This document shows positions 43,574-52,276 of a DNA stretch of 64,000 nt, in pieces. The DNA lies in the NCBI GenBank assembly GCA_018377235.1, contig JAGZZT010000005.1, positions 1-64,000 of the forward strand, given 5' to 3'. How positions within the stretch are numbered: the first letter of the stretch is position 1; every line of letters starts with the position of its first letter. Position numbers and translations under genes: made by a program. This DNA is from Clostridium sp. (GTDB taxonomy: Bacteria; Bacillota; Clostridia; Lachnospirales; Lachnospiraceae). The notes beneath the pieces were generated by a model. The model saw only the letters and a program-made list of their open reading frames with translations, was not told the origin of the DNA and made no database searches.

Positions 43574-44782
43574 CTATGCCGCATAGTATGCAGTATTCGA
43601 TGCCATGCAGATCACCCCGATAGAGACAATCAGCAAAAGAAGGGAAGTGAACACCAGCTTTAAAAGAATCTGGTGCCCTTTTCCTACATCAGCCATACAG
43701 GCAGTCAGCCGCTTATCACAGATCGGCTCTGCTGCCGCGGCCATGAAATGATACAAAAGCATCAGAACAAAAAGCTGAATCATCGGCACCGCCGTAATAA
43801 CTAAAAGTGTCACCGCTGCCCCTGCTCCTACTGTATTCTTAATCAAAATCCCAGATCCCAGTACCATCTGGGAAACTGCTGACGCCCCCTGTCCCAGACC
43901 TGGAATCATAGAAACCATCCGTTTCAGGGAAGCGTTTTTTACTGAGTCTGCATAGGGAAGCACCATCCCTTGAAGTAAATGAAAGCCCAGCACAGCTCCT
44001 GTCAAAGTTTTCATGCTCCACTCTACTGCTGTTCGTATTCCTGCGGTCATTCTGGAAAATATCCCCTCCTTCGTCAGATGCCCTGCTAAAACCAGTAATA
44101 TGTAGATTCTGAACACAGGAAAAACTACTTTTGAGAGAAGCCACTGTGCAGCTGAAATAGAAAAAAGCATCCACCCGCAGCTGGCCCCCGCGCTTAGGCT
44201 TCCTCCTGTAAACGCCACTGTCATAAAATATCCCGGCGCCAGCGCTCTCATCAGTTCAAAGGCCTGGCTCACCGCCCGATCCGCCACAGAGATACTCGCA
44301 TAAAAGCTGGAAGCCAGCAGAGAAAAAAGCAGAAGAAAGGTTACATAGAAGGCAGTTTCTGAAATCTGTCCGCCTGAAAAAATATCGGAAAAGCAGGTAA
44401 ATACTGCTCCTGTCAAAGCAATGAGAAAAACCTGAGCCATCAGTCCGGCCCCGGAAGACAGTTCTGAAAATAGGCTGTCTGATAGACCGTGAAACGCCAT
44501 AGAACATGCGCCCTTCATATCTCCCCTGACCATAGCTTTTAAAAGCTCTTCAAAAGAAAACCTTTCCATTCCCTGTCTGCTTTTTCCAAGAAACTCATCC
44601 ACTGAAGAAAAATCCAGCTCTGAAAAAGCCCTATCTGCCAGTTCCTCTTCTTCGTATATCTCCTCTTGGTGTGTTTTGTCCTCCCCTATTTCTGCTCTGT
44701 CTGTTTCCGCTCCCATGGCCTTCCACGGACAAAAGAAAAACAAAACAGCAGAAAGAATTAAACACAAAAATAGTCTGGACAT
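43574..44782 (-). CDS. spoIIIAE: Stage III sporulation protein AE
   Basis: A 402-residue polytopic membrane protein with a signal peptide (1-24, ending KAMGA) and about seven helices; blocks such as SMIPGLGQGASAVSQMVLGSG match the family. It belongs to the export core of the SpoIIIA-SpoIIQ channel needed for sigma-G activity. GGAGGAG precedes the ATG. Confidence 0.95.
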   Translation of the reverse strand: MSRLFLCLILSAVLFFFCPWKAMGAETDRAEIGEDKTHQEEIYEEEELADRAFSELDFSSVDEFLGKSRQGMERFSFEELLKAMVRGDMKGACSMAFHGLSDSLFSELSSGAGLMAQVFLIALTGAVFTCFSDIFSGGQISETAFYVTFLLLFSLLASSFYASISVADRAVSQAFELMRALAPGYFMTVAFTGGSLSAGASCGWMLFSISAAQWLLSKVVFPVFRIYILLVLAGHLTKEGIFSRMTAGIRTAVEWSMKTLTGAVLGFHLLQGMVLPYADSVKNASLKRMVSMIPGLGQGASAVSQMVLGSGILIKNTVGAGAAVTLLVITAVPMIQLFVLMLLYHFMAAAAEPICDKRLTACMADVGKGHQILLKLVFTSLLLLIVSIGVICMASNTAYYAA

Positions 44783-44815
44783 ATCAGGACTCCTCCGCTT
44801 CCGCTTCTCTTTTTT

Positions 44816-45202
44816 CTATTTCAAAAAGGTTTCCAGCGTCTTAAACAGAGCCAGAACAATAGGTGTGCTCACTGCCAGAATAGACAGCTTTCCAAACATT
44901 TCTATCTGAGTTCCCATAGAGGAATATCCTGCGTCCCTGCACAGGCCAGAGGCCAGCTCTGCGATATAAGTGATACCCGCCATCTTGAGAAGAGCTGTCA
45001 GATAGGCCTGGTTCAGCTGGATGCAGCTCTGAATCTGCCTGATAGCTTCTAAAATAATCCTCAGCTTCCCTGCGCTGTAGAAAAAAATCAAAATTCCTGC
45101 TGCCAAAATAATGTAGATGCCAAATTCTGCCCCTCTGCTCTTAAACTGCACCGCAGTCAGCACCGCGATAATTCCCACAGCTGCCGCAGTCTCAATCCCC
45201 AC
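44816..45202 (-). CDS. spoIIIAD: Stage III sporulation protein AD
   Basis: A membrane protein of about four helices. I place the start at GTG (45202-45200), because AAGGGAGG lies 8 nt before it and the 128-residue product then matches the usual SpoIIIAD length; longer frames reach 45262 with no signal. It is the first spoIIIA gene left here: the 160 bp upstream contains no spoIIIAC, and hutH follows. No clear sigma-E promoter was found before it. Confidence 0.88.
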   Translation of the reverse strand: MGIETAAAVGIIAVLTAVQFKSRGAEFGIYIILAAGILIFFYSAGKLRIILEAIRQIQSCIQLNQAYLTALLKMAGITYIAELASGLCRDAGYSSMGTQIEMFGKLSILAVSTPIVLALFKTLETFLK

Positions 45203-45281
45203 AGTCAGCGCCTCCCTTCCTGATGCTTGTACAGTATATTCCCAGGGACGGCTCATTAGCACCGGGAACTAAGAAAGAATA

Positions 45282-45320
45282 AAGGCGCCGCCTAATCTAT
45301 CATTGATTATGCAGCGCCTT
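45282..45320 (-). terminator. Terminator between hutH and spoIIIAD
   Basis: On the minus strand AAGGCGC and GCGCCTT pair around an inner TAATC/GATTA stem, followed by TTATTCTTTC. It would separate hutH transcription from the spoIIIA genes. Confidence 0.65.
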
Positions 45321-45362
45321 ACAATCAGGCATTTCTTCTATTGTTGTCTATCCAGGCTGGCT

Positions 45363-46895
45363 TTACACCTCAATCGCCTTGCCCAGTGCAGCTTCCACTG
45401 CCTGAATCAGGCTTCCGTCTTCAATAATCTTCTCGCAGTAATTAATATCGTCGTAAAGCTCTCTGTCCTCCTCCAGTGTAGCTACTGCCTTTCTCACCAG
45501 GTCGTAGGCGGCCTGCGTTCCCTTTCCAAGCCCTTTATTTCCTCTCATGTCAATGCCCTGGCAGGCTACCATAAGCTCCATAGCAAGGACTCTTCTCACA
45601 TTTCGTCCAATCTCTCCCGCTTTTCTGGCTGCGATAGTTCCCATGCTGACATGATCTTCCTGGCCTGCGGAAGAAGGAATGCTGTCCACGCTGGCCGGAT
45701 GAGCCAGAACCTTGTTCTCTGATACAAGGGCAGCTGCAGAATACTGAACGATCATAAATCCAGAGCATACACCTCCATTTGGAGTTAAGAAAGCCGGCAG
45801 ACCGCTGTAGGCCGGATTTACGAGACGCTCAATACGGCGCTCAGAAACATTAGCCAGCTCAGACTCTGCAATTCCCAGGAAATCAAAGCTTAACGCCATG
45901 GGCTGTCCATGGAAATTTCCTCCGGAGATGCCCGCATGATCATCCTTGAAAATAATCGGGTTATCTGTCACGGAATTGATCTCAATATCAACCTTATCCT
46001 TCACGTACTGCACAGCGTCCTTGCTGGCTCCATGAATCTGCGGACAGCAGCGCAGAGAGTACGCGTCCTGCACCCGGATTTGCCCCTGTCTCGTAGTATT
46101 TTTGCTTCCCTCCAGCAGTGCAAGGAGGTTTCTGGCTGTGGCCATCTGGCCGCTGTGAGGACGCACCCTGTGAACTCTGGGATCTAAAGCGTCTACTACG
46201 CCATTCTGAGCCTCAAAGCTTAATGCGGCGGCAATATCAGCCACTTTAATCAGATCCAGCGCGTCATGGAGTGCCAGAGAACCTGCACTTGTCATAGCCT
46301 GTGTTCCATTATTCAGAGCCAGACCTTCCTTCGCCGAAAGCTCAATTACAGGAATTCCAGCCCGATCCATAGCCTCTTTTCCTGGAAGCACCTCTCCCTG
46401 ATACTCAGCCAGTCCCAGCCCCAGCATAGGAAGAACCATATGGGAAAGAGGTGCCAGATCGCCGGAAGCGCCCAGAGAGCCCTTCTCCGGTATAATCGGT
46501 GTCACTCCCTTATTCAGCATATCCGCCATGGTCTGAAGAGTTTCCAGACGAATCCCGGAAAATCCCTTGGAAAGGTTATTGATACGCAGCAGCATAATTC
46601 CTCTCGCAATGTCTTTAGAAAACGGTTCTCCAGCTCCTACCGCATGGGTGATAATCAAATTTTTCTGCAGCTCCTTGCACTGATCCTGAGAAATCACCAC
46701 ATCACTGAATTTTCCAAATCCTGTAGTAATGCCGTAAACCACCTTTTCCTCTGCAATGAAGTCATCCACTACCTGTCTGGAAGCCTTTACGTTTTCCTTT
46801 GCCTCCTGAGAAATCTCTACCTGGGCATTTCCCCGGCACACGCTGACAATATCGTCTAACGTCAAATCCTCTCCTGTGATCAGAACCTTATTCAT
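45363..46895 (-). CDS. hutH: Histidine ammonia-lyase
   Basis: First enzyme of histidine degradation, releasing ammonia to give urocanate. The 510-residue protein carries the Ala-Ser-Gly triad (A143-S144-G145) in GSLGASGDLAPLSHM that forms the MIO cofactor, and the FHGQPMA and PASVDSIPSSAGQEDHVSMG blocks. GAGAGGG precedes the ATG. It has its own promoter-like element (46939-46970) closely similar to that of hutU. Confidence 0.96.
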   Translation of the reverse strand: MNKVLITGEDLTLDDIVSVCRGNAQVEISQEAKENVKASRQVVDDFIAEEKVVYGITTGFGKFSDVVISQDQCKELQKNLIITHAVGAGEPFSKDIARGIMLLRINNLSKGFSGIRLETLQTMADMLNKGVTPIIPEKGSLGASGDLAPLSHMVLPMLGLGLAEYQGEVLPGKEAMDRAGIPVIELSAKEGLALNNGTQAMTSAGSLALHDALDLIKVADIAAALSFEAQNGVVDALDPRVHRVRPHSGQMATARNLLALLEGSKNTTRQGQIRVQDAYSLRCCPQIHGASKDAVQYVKDKVDIEINSVTDNPIIFKDDHAGISGGNFHGQPMALSFDFLGIAESELANVSERRIERLVNPAYSGLPAFLTPNGGVCSGFMIVQYSAAALVSENKVLAHPASVDSIPSSAGQEDHVSMGTIAARKAGEIGRNVRRVLAMELMVACQGIDMRGNKGLGKGTQAAYDLVRKAVATLEEDRELYDDINYCEKIIEDGSLIQAVEAALGKAIEV

Positions 46896-46938
46896 AAAAC
46901 AACCCTCTCTCTTTTATGTATTTGTGTTTGTTAACGTC

Positions 46939-46970
46939 ATTATACATAGTGCAGCGTCAAAAAACCGTCT
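46939..46970 (-). promoter_or_regulatory. hutH promoter with conserved hut motif
   Basis: On the minus strand GACGGTTTTTTGACGCTGCA leads to TGTATAAT 4 bp later. The same order (GACG, T6, GAC, TGC, TGTATAAT) precedes hutU. It overlaps the stop codon of the regulator gene and lies 44 nt before hutH. Confidence 0.6.
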
Positions 46971-49965
46971 ATGTAACATTACTTTTCAGCTGAATCCCGT
47001 TGTTTTTCAGACTCTGCTGCGCTTCTGCCAAAATTTTCTGCGTCTGAGGATTTCTGATTTTTTCCGATAAGCGCACTCCCTCATAAAAACGGCTCTCAGC
47101 TGTCTTTAAATCTTTTTCTGAAAGGCTGATCAGGCACAGCAGGGCTTCCACTCTCTCCAGTCCCCAGATACAGCCGTTTTCCTTCAGGCGTTTTTCTGCC
47201 ATCTCCAGATATTCTCTGGCTTTTTCTGTATTTCCAGCCATGTAAAGAGCCTGTCCCGCCCCGGCATAAAACTGTCCCAGACCGTTAATCCTGGGATTCT
47301 TCTCCACCAGAGCCATCGCCTGCTCGTAAAAAGCCACTGCTTCCGAAAAACGCCCTCTTTTCTTCATGCTGTCTCCGATATAGCCTAAACAGGCGGCCTG
47401 TCCAGGTTCACATCCAGATCCCAGCCATTTAAAAATATCAGCCGCAGCGGACAGCGTCCTCTCTGCCTTAAAATAGTTTCCTCTGTGCAGCAGATACCAC
47501 CCCTTCAGTCGAAGAAAGGTGCCATATTCTTCCCAGTCCTTAGCCTCAGCTCCCTCCGGCGCTCTGCCTCTTTCCTGCTCCTGCAGCAGCTTCTGCAGAA
47601 GCTCCTCTGTATCCAGGCCGACGCAGTTCTCCAGCCCCTGCTCCAAATTGGAAAACGTCTCTCCAAAGGCGCTCTGTTCCTTCACTCTCTGAATTCCCCG
47701 TTCTACATAACTGTTCACCCGTTCCAGATCCTCCACCTGAATTCCGTAGAAAATCTGCTGTCTGTAGCAGGATAGAAGCATCCTCGTCTCCGACAGTTCC
47801 TCAGCCAGACGGACTCCCTCCTCAATGTGAGAAAGTCCCTGGCCGTATTCTCCCTGAGCTATGTGATATCGGCCCAGAATGTAATTCATCTCCAGCTTCA
47901 TCCGCCTGATTTCCTCAGAATTTCCCTGAAGCTCCATAATTTCTCCAGCCAGCTGAAGCATCTCTCCCGCCTGCGGCATGACTCCCACACTCTCGGCCAG
48001 ATCCGATATCTGCCAGTGAAGCACCGGAAAATTTTCATTGACCAGTGTATAGTATTCCTTCATCCACTCGATTTTGTACCAGCAGGCCTTGATCAAATCG
48101 TGGCAGCCCTCATAGTGGTAAATCACCTGTGGAAGCAGTGTGGTTGCCCTGCTCTGAAGAGCCTTCTCCTCATAGTGGCGCGCTAAAATCTGATGATACA
48201 GCTGTGTCTTCCCCCTGCTCTGCTGCTCGCACACATATTCCTGGAAAGCTCTGTGCACAAATTCATACTGGACGTTCCAGCCAGTCAGCACCTCCCTGAT
48301 CAGAAAGCGCTCCTGAAGCGCTTCCAGCAGCCGCAGCAGCGACAGGCGGTCCATCTCCGGAAGCAGCAGCTCCATCTCCTCCACACCGATTTTACCAGGA
48401 AAAACTGCCATAGCTCCCAGCACCTCCCTCTCCTGTCTGGAAAGGCCGGAAAGCCTGGCCTGAATCACATAGTTTGTCTTCTTTGATTTTTCCAGAGTAT
48501 AGCCTTTTTCCCGGATCAATGTCAGAAGCTCCCGGAGAAAAAACGCGTTTCCGTCTGTAGCCCGGTAAATCTCTGCCTTTTTCTCCTCCTCTGCTGCCAG
48601 CTCCGGAAGAGTTTTCCGAATCAGCTCGTCCGTCTCCTCCTTAGTAAAAGGTTCCAGGCGCAGTACCTCGGCCTGATCTCTTAAAAGCAGAGGCTCTAAG
48701 ACTTCCAGAGCCTTAGTCTCCCCCTCCCGGCTCATGCTGCACAGAAGGAGGATATGCGCTCTGCCAAGGCGCAGAAGCACTCTGTTTAAAAGCTGGACGC
48801 TCATGGAATCCATCCACTGGATATCATCGAACACCAGAAGAATTTTCCGGCGTTCAGACAGACTTCGAAATAGATCTAATGCCATCTTTTCCACCATGGG
48901 GTATGTCATCCTGGAAGCCTGCCCTTCTCCAGCCGCTGTGCCGCTTAAAAACTCTTCTAAAATCTGTCTGGCTTCCTTCTCCTGGTTTTCCCGTTCAGAA
49001 AGCTGATAAAGCTCCTGAAAAATATCGTTCCATGGACTTAAATAAAACTCTTCTCCCTGCTTATAGCAGGCTGTTTTTAAAACTGTAAAGCCATCTCCTG
49101 CAGCCAGCCGGATCCCCTGTTCCAGAAAAGCTGTCTTCCCGGAACCGCTCTCTCCGCAGACTGCCATGGCGCTTTCCGCGCCGTCCCGTCCTTCCAGAAA
49201 ACCGCTGAGCTGGTAAAGCTCCTTTTTCCTTCCTACAAAGGAAAGCTTCAGTCCGGCTTCCCCGGTCTGCACGTTCTCTTTCATATTATAGATACGCTGA
49301 AACAGCCCCTTCAGCCTCCCGGAAGGTTCCTCAGAAAGTTCCTCGGACAGCCTCTTCTTTAAATCCGTATACAGGCGGATCGCCATGCTGTAATTGCCGT
49401 TTTCTGCATACAGACTCATCACCTCAAAATACAGTTCCTCATTATAGGGGTCATCTCTAAGAAGGAGATCGCTGTATTTTTGAAGATTAGCGTCATCTCT
49501 CTCTCCAGCTGCCTTCTCCATCATGCTTCTGGCCTTCTCTGCCCTGCCTTTGCGAAGGTTCGTCCTGATCTGCTCCGACCACTCCTCAAACTCATAACAG
49601 TTTTTAATGTAAAAATGGTCTAAAAATTCTCCCTTCTCTCCTGCATCCCCCACTTCTTCTGCCTCTTCCCAGTCAGACCTGAGGGAAACTGCCGGGTTCA
49701 GTTCAATTTCTGTGTGTCCGCCTGTAACCAGCAGTTCCTTTCCAAGAAGACGTTTTACCTGGTACACAGCGTCCCTTAATTTTTTCTTTCCTGTTGTTTC
49801 GTCCTCGTCTCCCCAGAGCAGGCAGATTACTTCATCCCGGCTGACTTTCTTTCTCACGCACAGGTAATAGAAAAATGCCTCTGCTTTCTTATAGGGAAAG
49901 CGGATCTTTTCATCCCCCAGCCGTATTTCCGGAATTCCAAACAGCTGTACTACAATTTCTTCCAT
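46969..49965 (-). CDS. BTAD/SARP-type transcriptional regulator with AAA ATPase and TPRs
   Basis: A 998-residue cytosolic regulator. Residues 1-90 are an OmpR-like winged helix and 95-240 a bacterial transcriptional activation domain, as in SARP/AfsR activators. A STAND-type ATPase follows (Walker A CGESGSGKT near 270, Walker B ILLVFDDIQWMD near 375) and the C-terminal half is TPR-like. Such proteins activate transcription after ligand and ATP binding. It sits between hutH and hutU, whose promoters share a motif, so histidine or urocanate control is likely but inferred. AGGAGAGGG precedes the ATG. Confidence 0.85.
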   Translation of the reverse strand: MEEIVVQLFGIPEIRLGDEKIRFPYKKAEAFFYYLCVRKKVSRDEVICLLWGDEDETTGKKKLRDAVYQVKRLLGKELLVTGGHTEIELNPAVSLRSDWEEAEEVGDAGEKGEFLDHFYIKNCYEFEEWSEQIRTNLRKGRAEKARSMMEKAAGERDDANLQKYSDLLLRDDPYNEELYFEVMSLYAENGNYSMAIRLYTDLKKRLSEELSEEPSGRLKGLFQRIYNMKENVQTGEAGLKLSFVGRKKELYQLSGFLEGRDGAESAMAVCGESGSGKTAFLEQGIRLAAGDGFTVLKTACYKQGEEFYLSPWNDIFQELYQLSERENQEKEARQILEEFLSGTAAGEGQASRMTYPMVEKMALDLFRSLSERRKILLVFDDIQWMDSMSVQLLNRVLLRLGRAHILLLCSMSREGETKALEVLEPLLLRDQAEVLRLEPFTKEETDELIRKTLPELAAEEEKKAEIYRATDGNAFFLRELLTLIREKGYTLEKSKKTNYVIQARLSGLSRQEREVLGAMAVFPGKIGVEEMELLLPEMDRLSLLRLLEALQERFLIREVLTGWNVQYEFVHRAFQEYVCEQQSRGKTQLYHQILARHYEEKALQSRATTLLPQVIYHYEGCHDLIKACWYKIEWMKEYYTLVNENFPVLHWQISDLAESVGVMPQAGEMLQLAGEIMELQGNSEEIRRMKLEMNYILGRYHIAQGEYGQGLSHIEEGVRLAEELSETRMLLSCYRQQIFYGIQVEDLERVNSYVERGIQRVKEQSAFGETFSNLEQGLENCVGLDTEELLQKLLQEQERGRAPEGAEAKDWEEYGTFLRLKGWYLLHRGNYFKAERTLSAAADIFKWLGSGCEPGQAACLGYIGDSMKKRGRFSEAVAFYEQAMALVEKNPRINGLGQFYAGAGQALYMAGNTEKAREYLEMAEKRLKENGCIWGLERVEALLCLISLSEKDLKTAESRFYEGVRLSEKIRNPQTQKILAEAQQSLKNNGIQLKSNVT

Positions 49966-50052
49966 TGCCCTCTCCTAGTTGTCACGGAGCAGGCGCCAAA
50001 CCCTCCGGACGCCCGCACGCTCAATCTTCCTTTAAGTATACCTTACTTGGGA

Positions 50053-50066
50053 TCATTGGTCAATGA
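50053..50066. promoter_or_regulatory. Palindrome upstream of hutU
   Basis: TCATTG-GT-CAATGA, perfect 6-bp arms, 10 bp before the TTGACG of the hutU promoter. Possible activator or repressor site. Confidence 0.4.
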
Positions 50067-50075
50067 AAGGAAAAA

Positions 50076-50107
50076 TTGACGTTTTTTAGACTATGCCTCT
50101 GTATAAT
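50076..50107 (+). promoter_or_regulatory. hutU promoter with conserved hut motif
   Basis: TTGACG and TATAAT (50102-50107) are 20 bp apart, too far for efficient unaided sigma-A use. Between them GACG, T6, GAC, TGC and TGTATAAT occur in the same order as before hutH. This suggests an activator-dependent promoter. Confidence 0.6.
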
Positions 50108-50143
50108 AAAACTATCAATGATTAAAAAAGGAAGGTGCAACAT

Positions 50144-52171
50144 ATGAATAACAAAGAGATCGGTGCAGCTATGACAATCAAACTGGATCCTGTCCTTCCA
50201 GAATATCCTGTATTCAAGGAGGGTATCCGCCGGGCTCCTATGAGAGAGCTTACCTTAAATGAACGTGAAATCAAGCTGGCAGTCAAAAATGCTCTCCGCT
50301 ATGTGCCTGAAGAGCTTCACGAAGCTCTGGCCCCTGAATTCATGGAAGAACTTCTGACCCGGGGACGCATCTACGGCTACCGCTTTATGCCAAAGGAGAG
50401 GATTTACGGAAAGCCCATTGACGAGTATAAGGGAAACTGCGTTCAGGGAAAAGCATTCCAGGTTATGATTGACAACAACTTAAACCACGATGTAGCTTTG
50501 TATCCCTATGAGCTGGTCACCTACGGTGAGACAGGGCAGGTATGCCAGAACTGGATGCAGTACCAGTTAATTAAGAAATACCTGGAAATCCTGACTGACG
50601 AACAAACTCTTGTGGTCATGTCCGGTCATCCGCTGGGACTGTTCAAATCCCATAAATCAAGCCCCAGAGTCATTATCACCAACGGCCTCATGGTAGGTGA
50701 GGGCGACAATCCGGAGGCCTGGGCCAAGGCGACTGCCATGGGCTGTTCCTCTTACGGTCAGATGACTGCCGGCGGATGGATGTACATCGGACCTCAGGGC
50801 ATTGTTCACGGCACCTTCAATACTATCTTAAATGCAGGACGTAAGTTCCTGGGAGTTCCACACGACGGAGATCTGGCCGGCCATCTGTTTGTCACCAGCG
50901 GTCTGGGCGGCATGAGCGGCGCTCAGCCCAAGGCCATCGAAATCGCAGGAGGCGTGGGAATTATCTCCGAGGTAGACTATTCCCGCATTGAAACCAGGCA
51001 CAGCCAGGGCTGGGTCAGCCTGATCACAGAAAGCGCTGAGGAAGCCTTCCGGCTGGCTGCTGATTACATGAAGAAAAAAGAGACCATTTCCATTGCCTAC
51101 CATGGAAATATCGTAGATTTATTACAGTATGCGGTGGATCACGAAATTAAGATTGAACTCCTCTCCGATCAGACCAGCTGCCATGTGCCTTATGACGGCG
51201 GTTACTGTCCTCAGGGTCTTACCTTTGAGGAGAGAACTGAGATGCTGGCCCACGATAAAGAGCATTTTGCAAAGCTTGTAAATCAGTCTCTGATCCGGCA
51301 TTTCCACCTGATCCAGAAGCTGGTGGAAAGAGGAGCCTACTTCTTCGACTACGGAAACTCCTTTATGAAGGCTGTTTTTGACGCTGGAGCAAAAGATATT
51401 GCCAAAAATGGAACCGATACCAGCGAAGGCTTTATTTTCCCATCCTATGTGGAGGATATTATGGGACCTGAACTTTTTGACTACGGATACGGTCCATTCC
51501 GCTGGTGCTGCCTGTCTGGAAAGCATGAGGATCTGGTAAAAACAGACCACGCCGCTATGGAGATTATTAATCCGAACCGCAGACCTCAGGACAAGGACAA
51601 CTGGATCTGGATCCGGGATGCAGAGAAAAACCAGCTGGTAGTGGGAACCCAGTGCCGTATTCTCTATCAGGATGCCTTCGGAAGAAGAGATATTGCTCTG
51701 AAGTTTAATGAGATGGTGCGAAACGGTGAGATTGGCCCTGTTATGCTGGGACGCGATCATCACGACACTGGCGGAACTGATTCTCCTTACCGTGAAACTT
51801 CTAACATCTATGACGGTTCCAATATGACAGCCGACATGGCCGTTCAGTGCTATGCAGGAAACGCATCCAGAGGCATGAGCTTAATCGCTCTCCACAACGG
51901 CGGCGGCACTGGTATTGGAAAGGCCATCAACGGCGGCTTCGGCCTTGTATTGGACGGCACAGCAGAGACAGATGCCATCATCAGAGAAGCCATCCCATGG
52001 GATACTATGGTAGGCGTTTCCAGAAGAAGCTGGGCCAGAAACGAGCACTCTATTGAGACAGTGGCAGAATATAACCAGGTAAGAAAGGGCAGTGATGTCA
52101 TTACCATGCCTTACATCGCAGATGACAGTTTAATTGAAAAGGCTTATCAGAATGCAGTGAAGAACCAGTAA
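50144..52171 (+). CDS. hutU: Urocanate hydratase
   Basis: NAD-dependent second enzyme of histidine degradation, making imidazolonepropionate. The 675-residue protein belongs to the long urocanase form and has the conserved GLGGMSGAQPKA dinucleotide block, SDQTSCHVPYDGGY and RDHHDTGGTDSPYRET. The ATG at 50144 has GGAAGGTG 6 nt upstream; the GTG three codons earlier is rejected. It is followed by hutI after 105 bp holding a hairpin. Confidence 0.96.
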   Translation: MNNKEIGAAMTIKLDPVLPEYPVFKEGIRRAPMRELTLNEREIKLAVKNALRYVPEELHEALAPEFMEELLTRGRIYGYRFMPKERIYGKPIDEYKGNCVQGKAFQVMIDNNLNHDVALYPYELVTYGETGQVCQNWMQYQLIKKYLEILTDEQTLVVMSGHPLGLFKSHKSSPRVIITNGLMVGEGDNPEAWAKATAMGCSSYGQMTAGGWMYIGPQGIVHGTFNTILNAGRKFLGVPHDGDLAGHLFVTSGLGGMSGAQPKAIEIAGGVGIISEVDYSRIETRHSQGWVSLITESAEEAFRLAADYMKKKETISIAYHGNIVDLLQYAVDHEIKIELLSDQTSCHVPYDGGYCPQGLTFEERTEMLAHDKEHFAKLVNQSLIRHFHLIQKLVERGAYFFDYGNSFMKAVFDAGAKDIAKNGTDTSEGFIFPSYVEDIMGPELFDYGYGPFRWCCLSGKHEDLVKTDHAAMEIINPNRRPQDKDNWIWIRDAEKNQLVVGTQCRILYQDAFGRRDIALKFNEMVRNGEIGPVMLGRDHHDTGGTDSPYRETSNIYDGSNMTADMAVQCYAGNASRGMSLIALHNGGGTGIGKAINGGFGLVLDGTAETDAIIREAIPWDTMVGVSRRSWARNEHSIETVAEYNQVRKGSDVITMPYIADDSLIEKAYQNAVKNQ

Positions 52172-52180
52172 AATCTAATA

Positions 52181-52242
52181 GGAAGAGCAGAAGTGTCCAC
52201 GCTCCGCAGAAAGCTTAGCTTCCGCAAAACTTCTGTTCTTCC
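52181..52242. repeat. Hairpin between hutU and hutI (related to the loop family, reverse)
   Basis: Stem GGAAGAGCAGAAGT against ACTTCTGTTCTTCC with one G-U pair. The minus-strand loop contains GCTTTCTGCGGAGCGTGGAC, resembling the conserved loops elsewhere, with an AAGCTTAGCTT core. It could process or partly terminate the hutUI transcript. Confidence 0.55.
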
Positions 52243-52276
52243 ATTTACATCTGCATCTTCAGAAAGGATTTTATCT

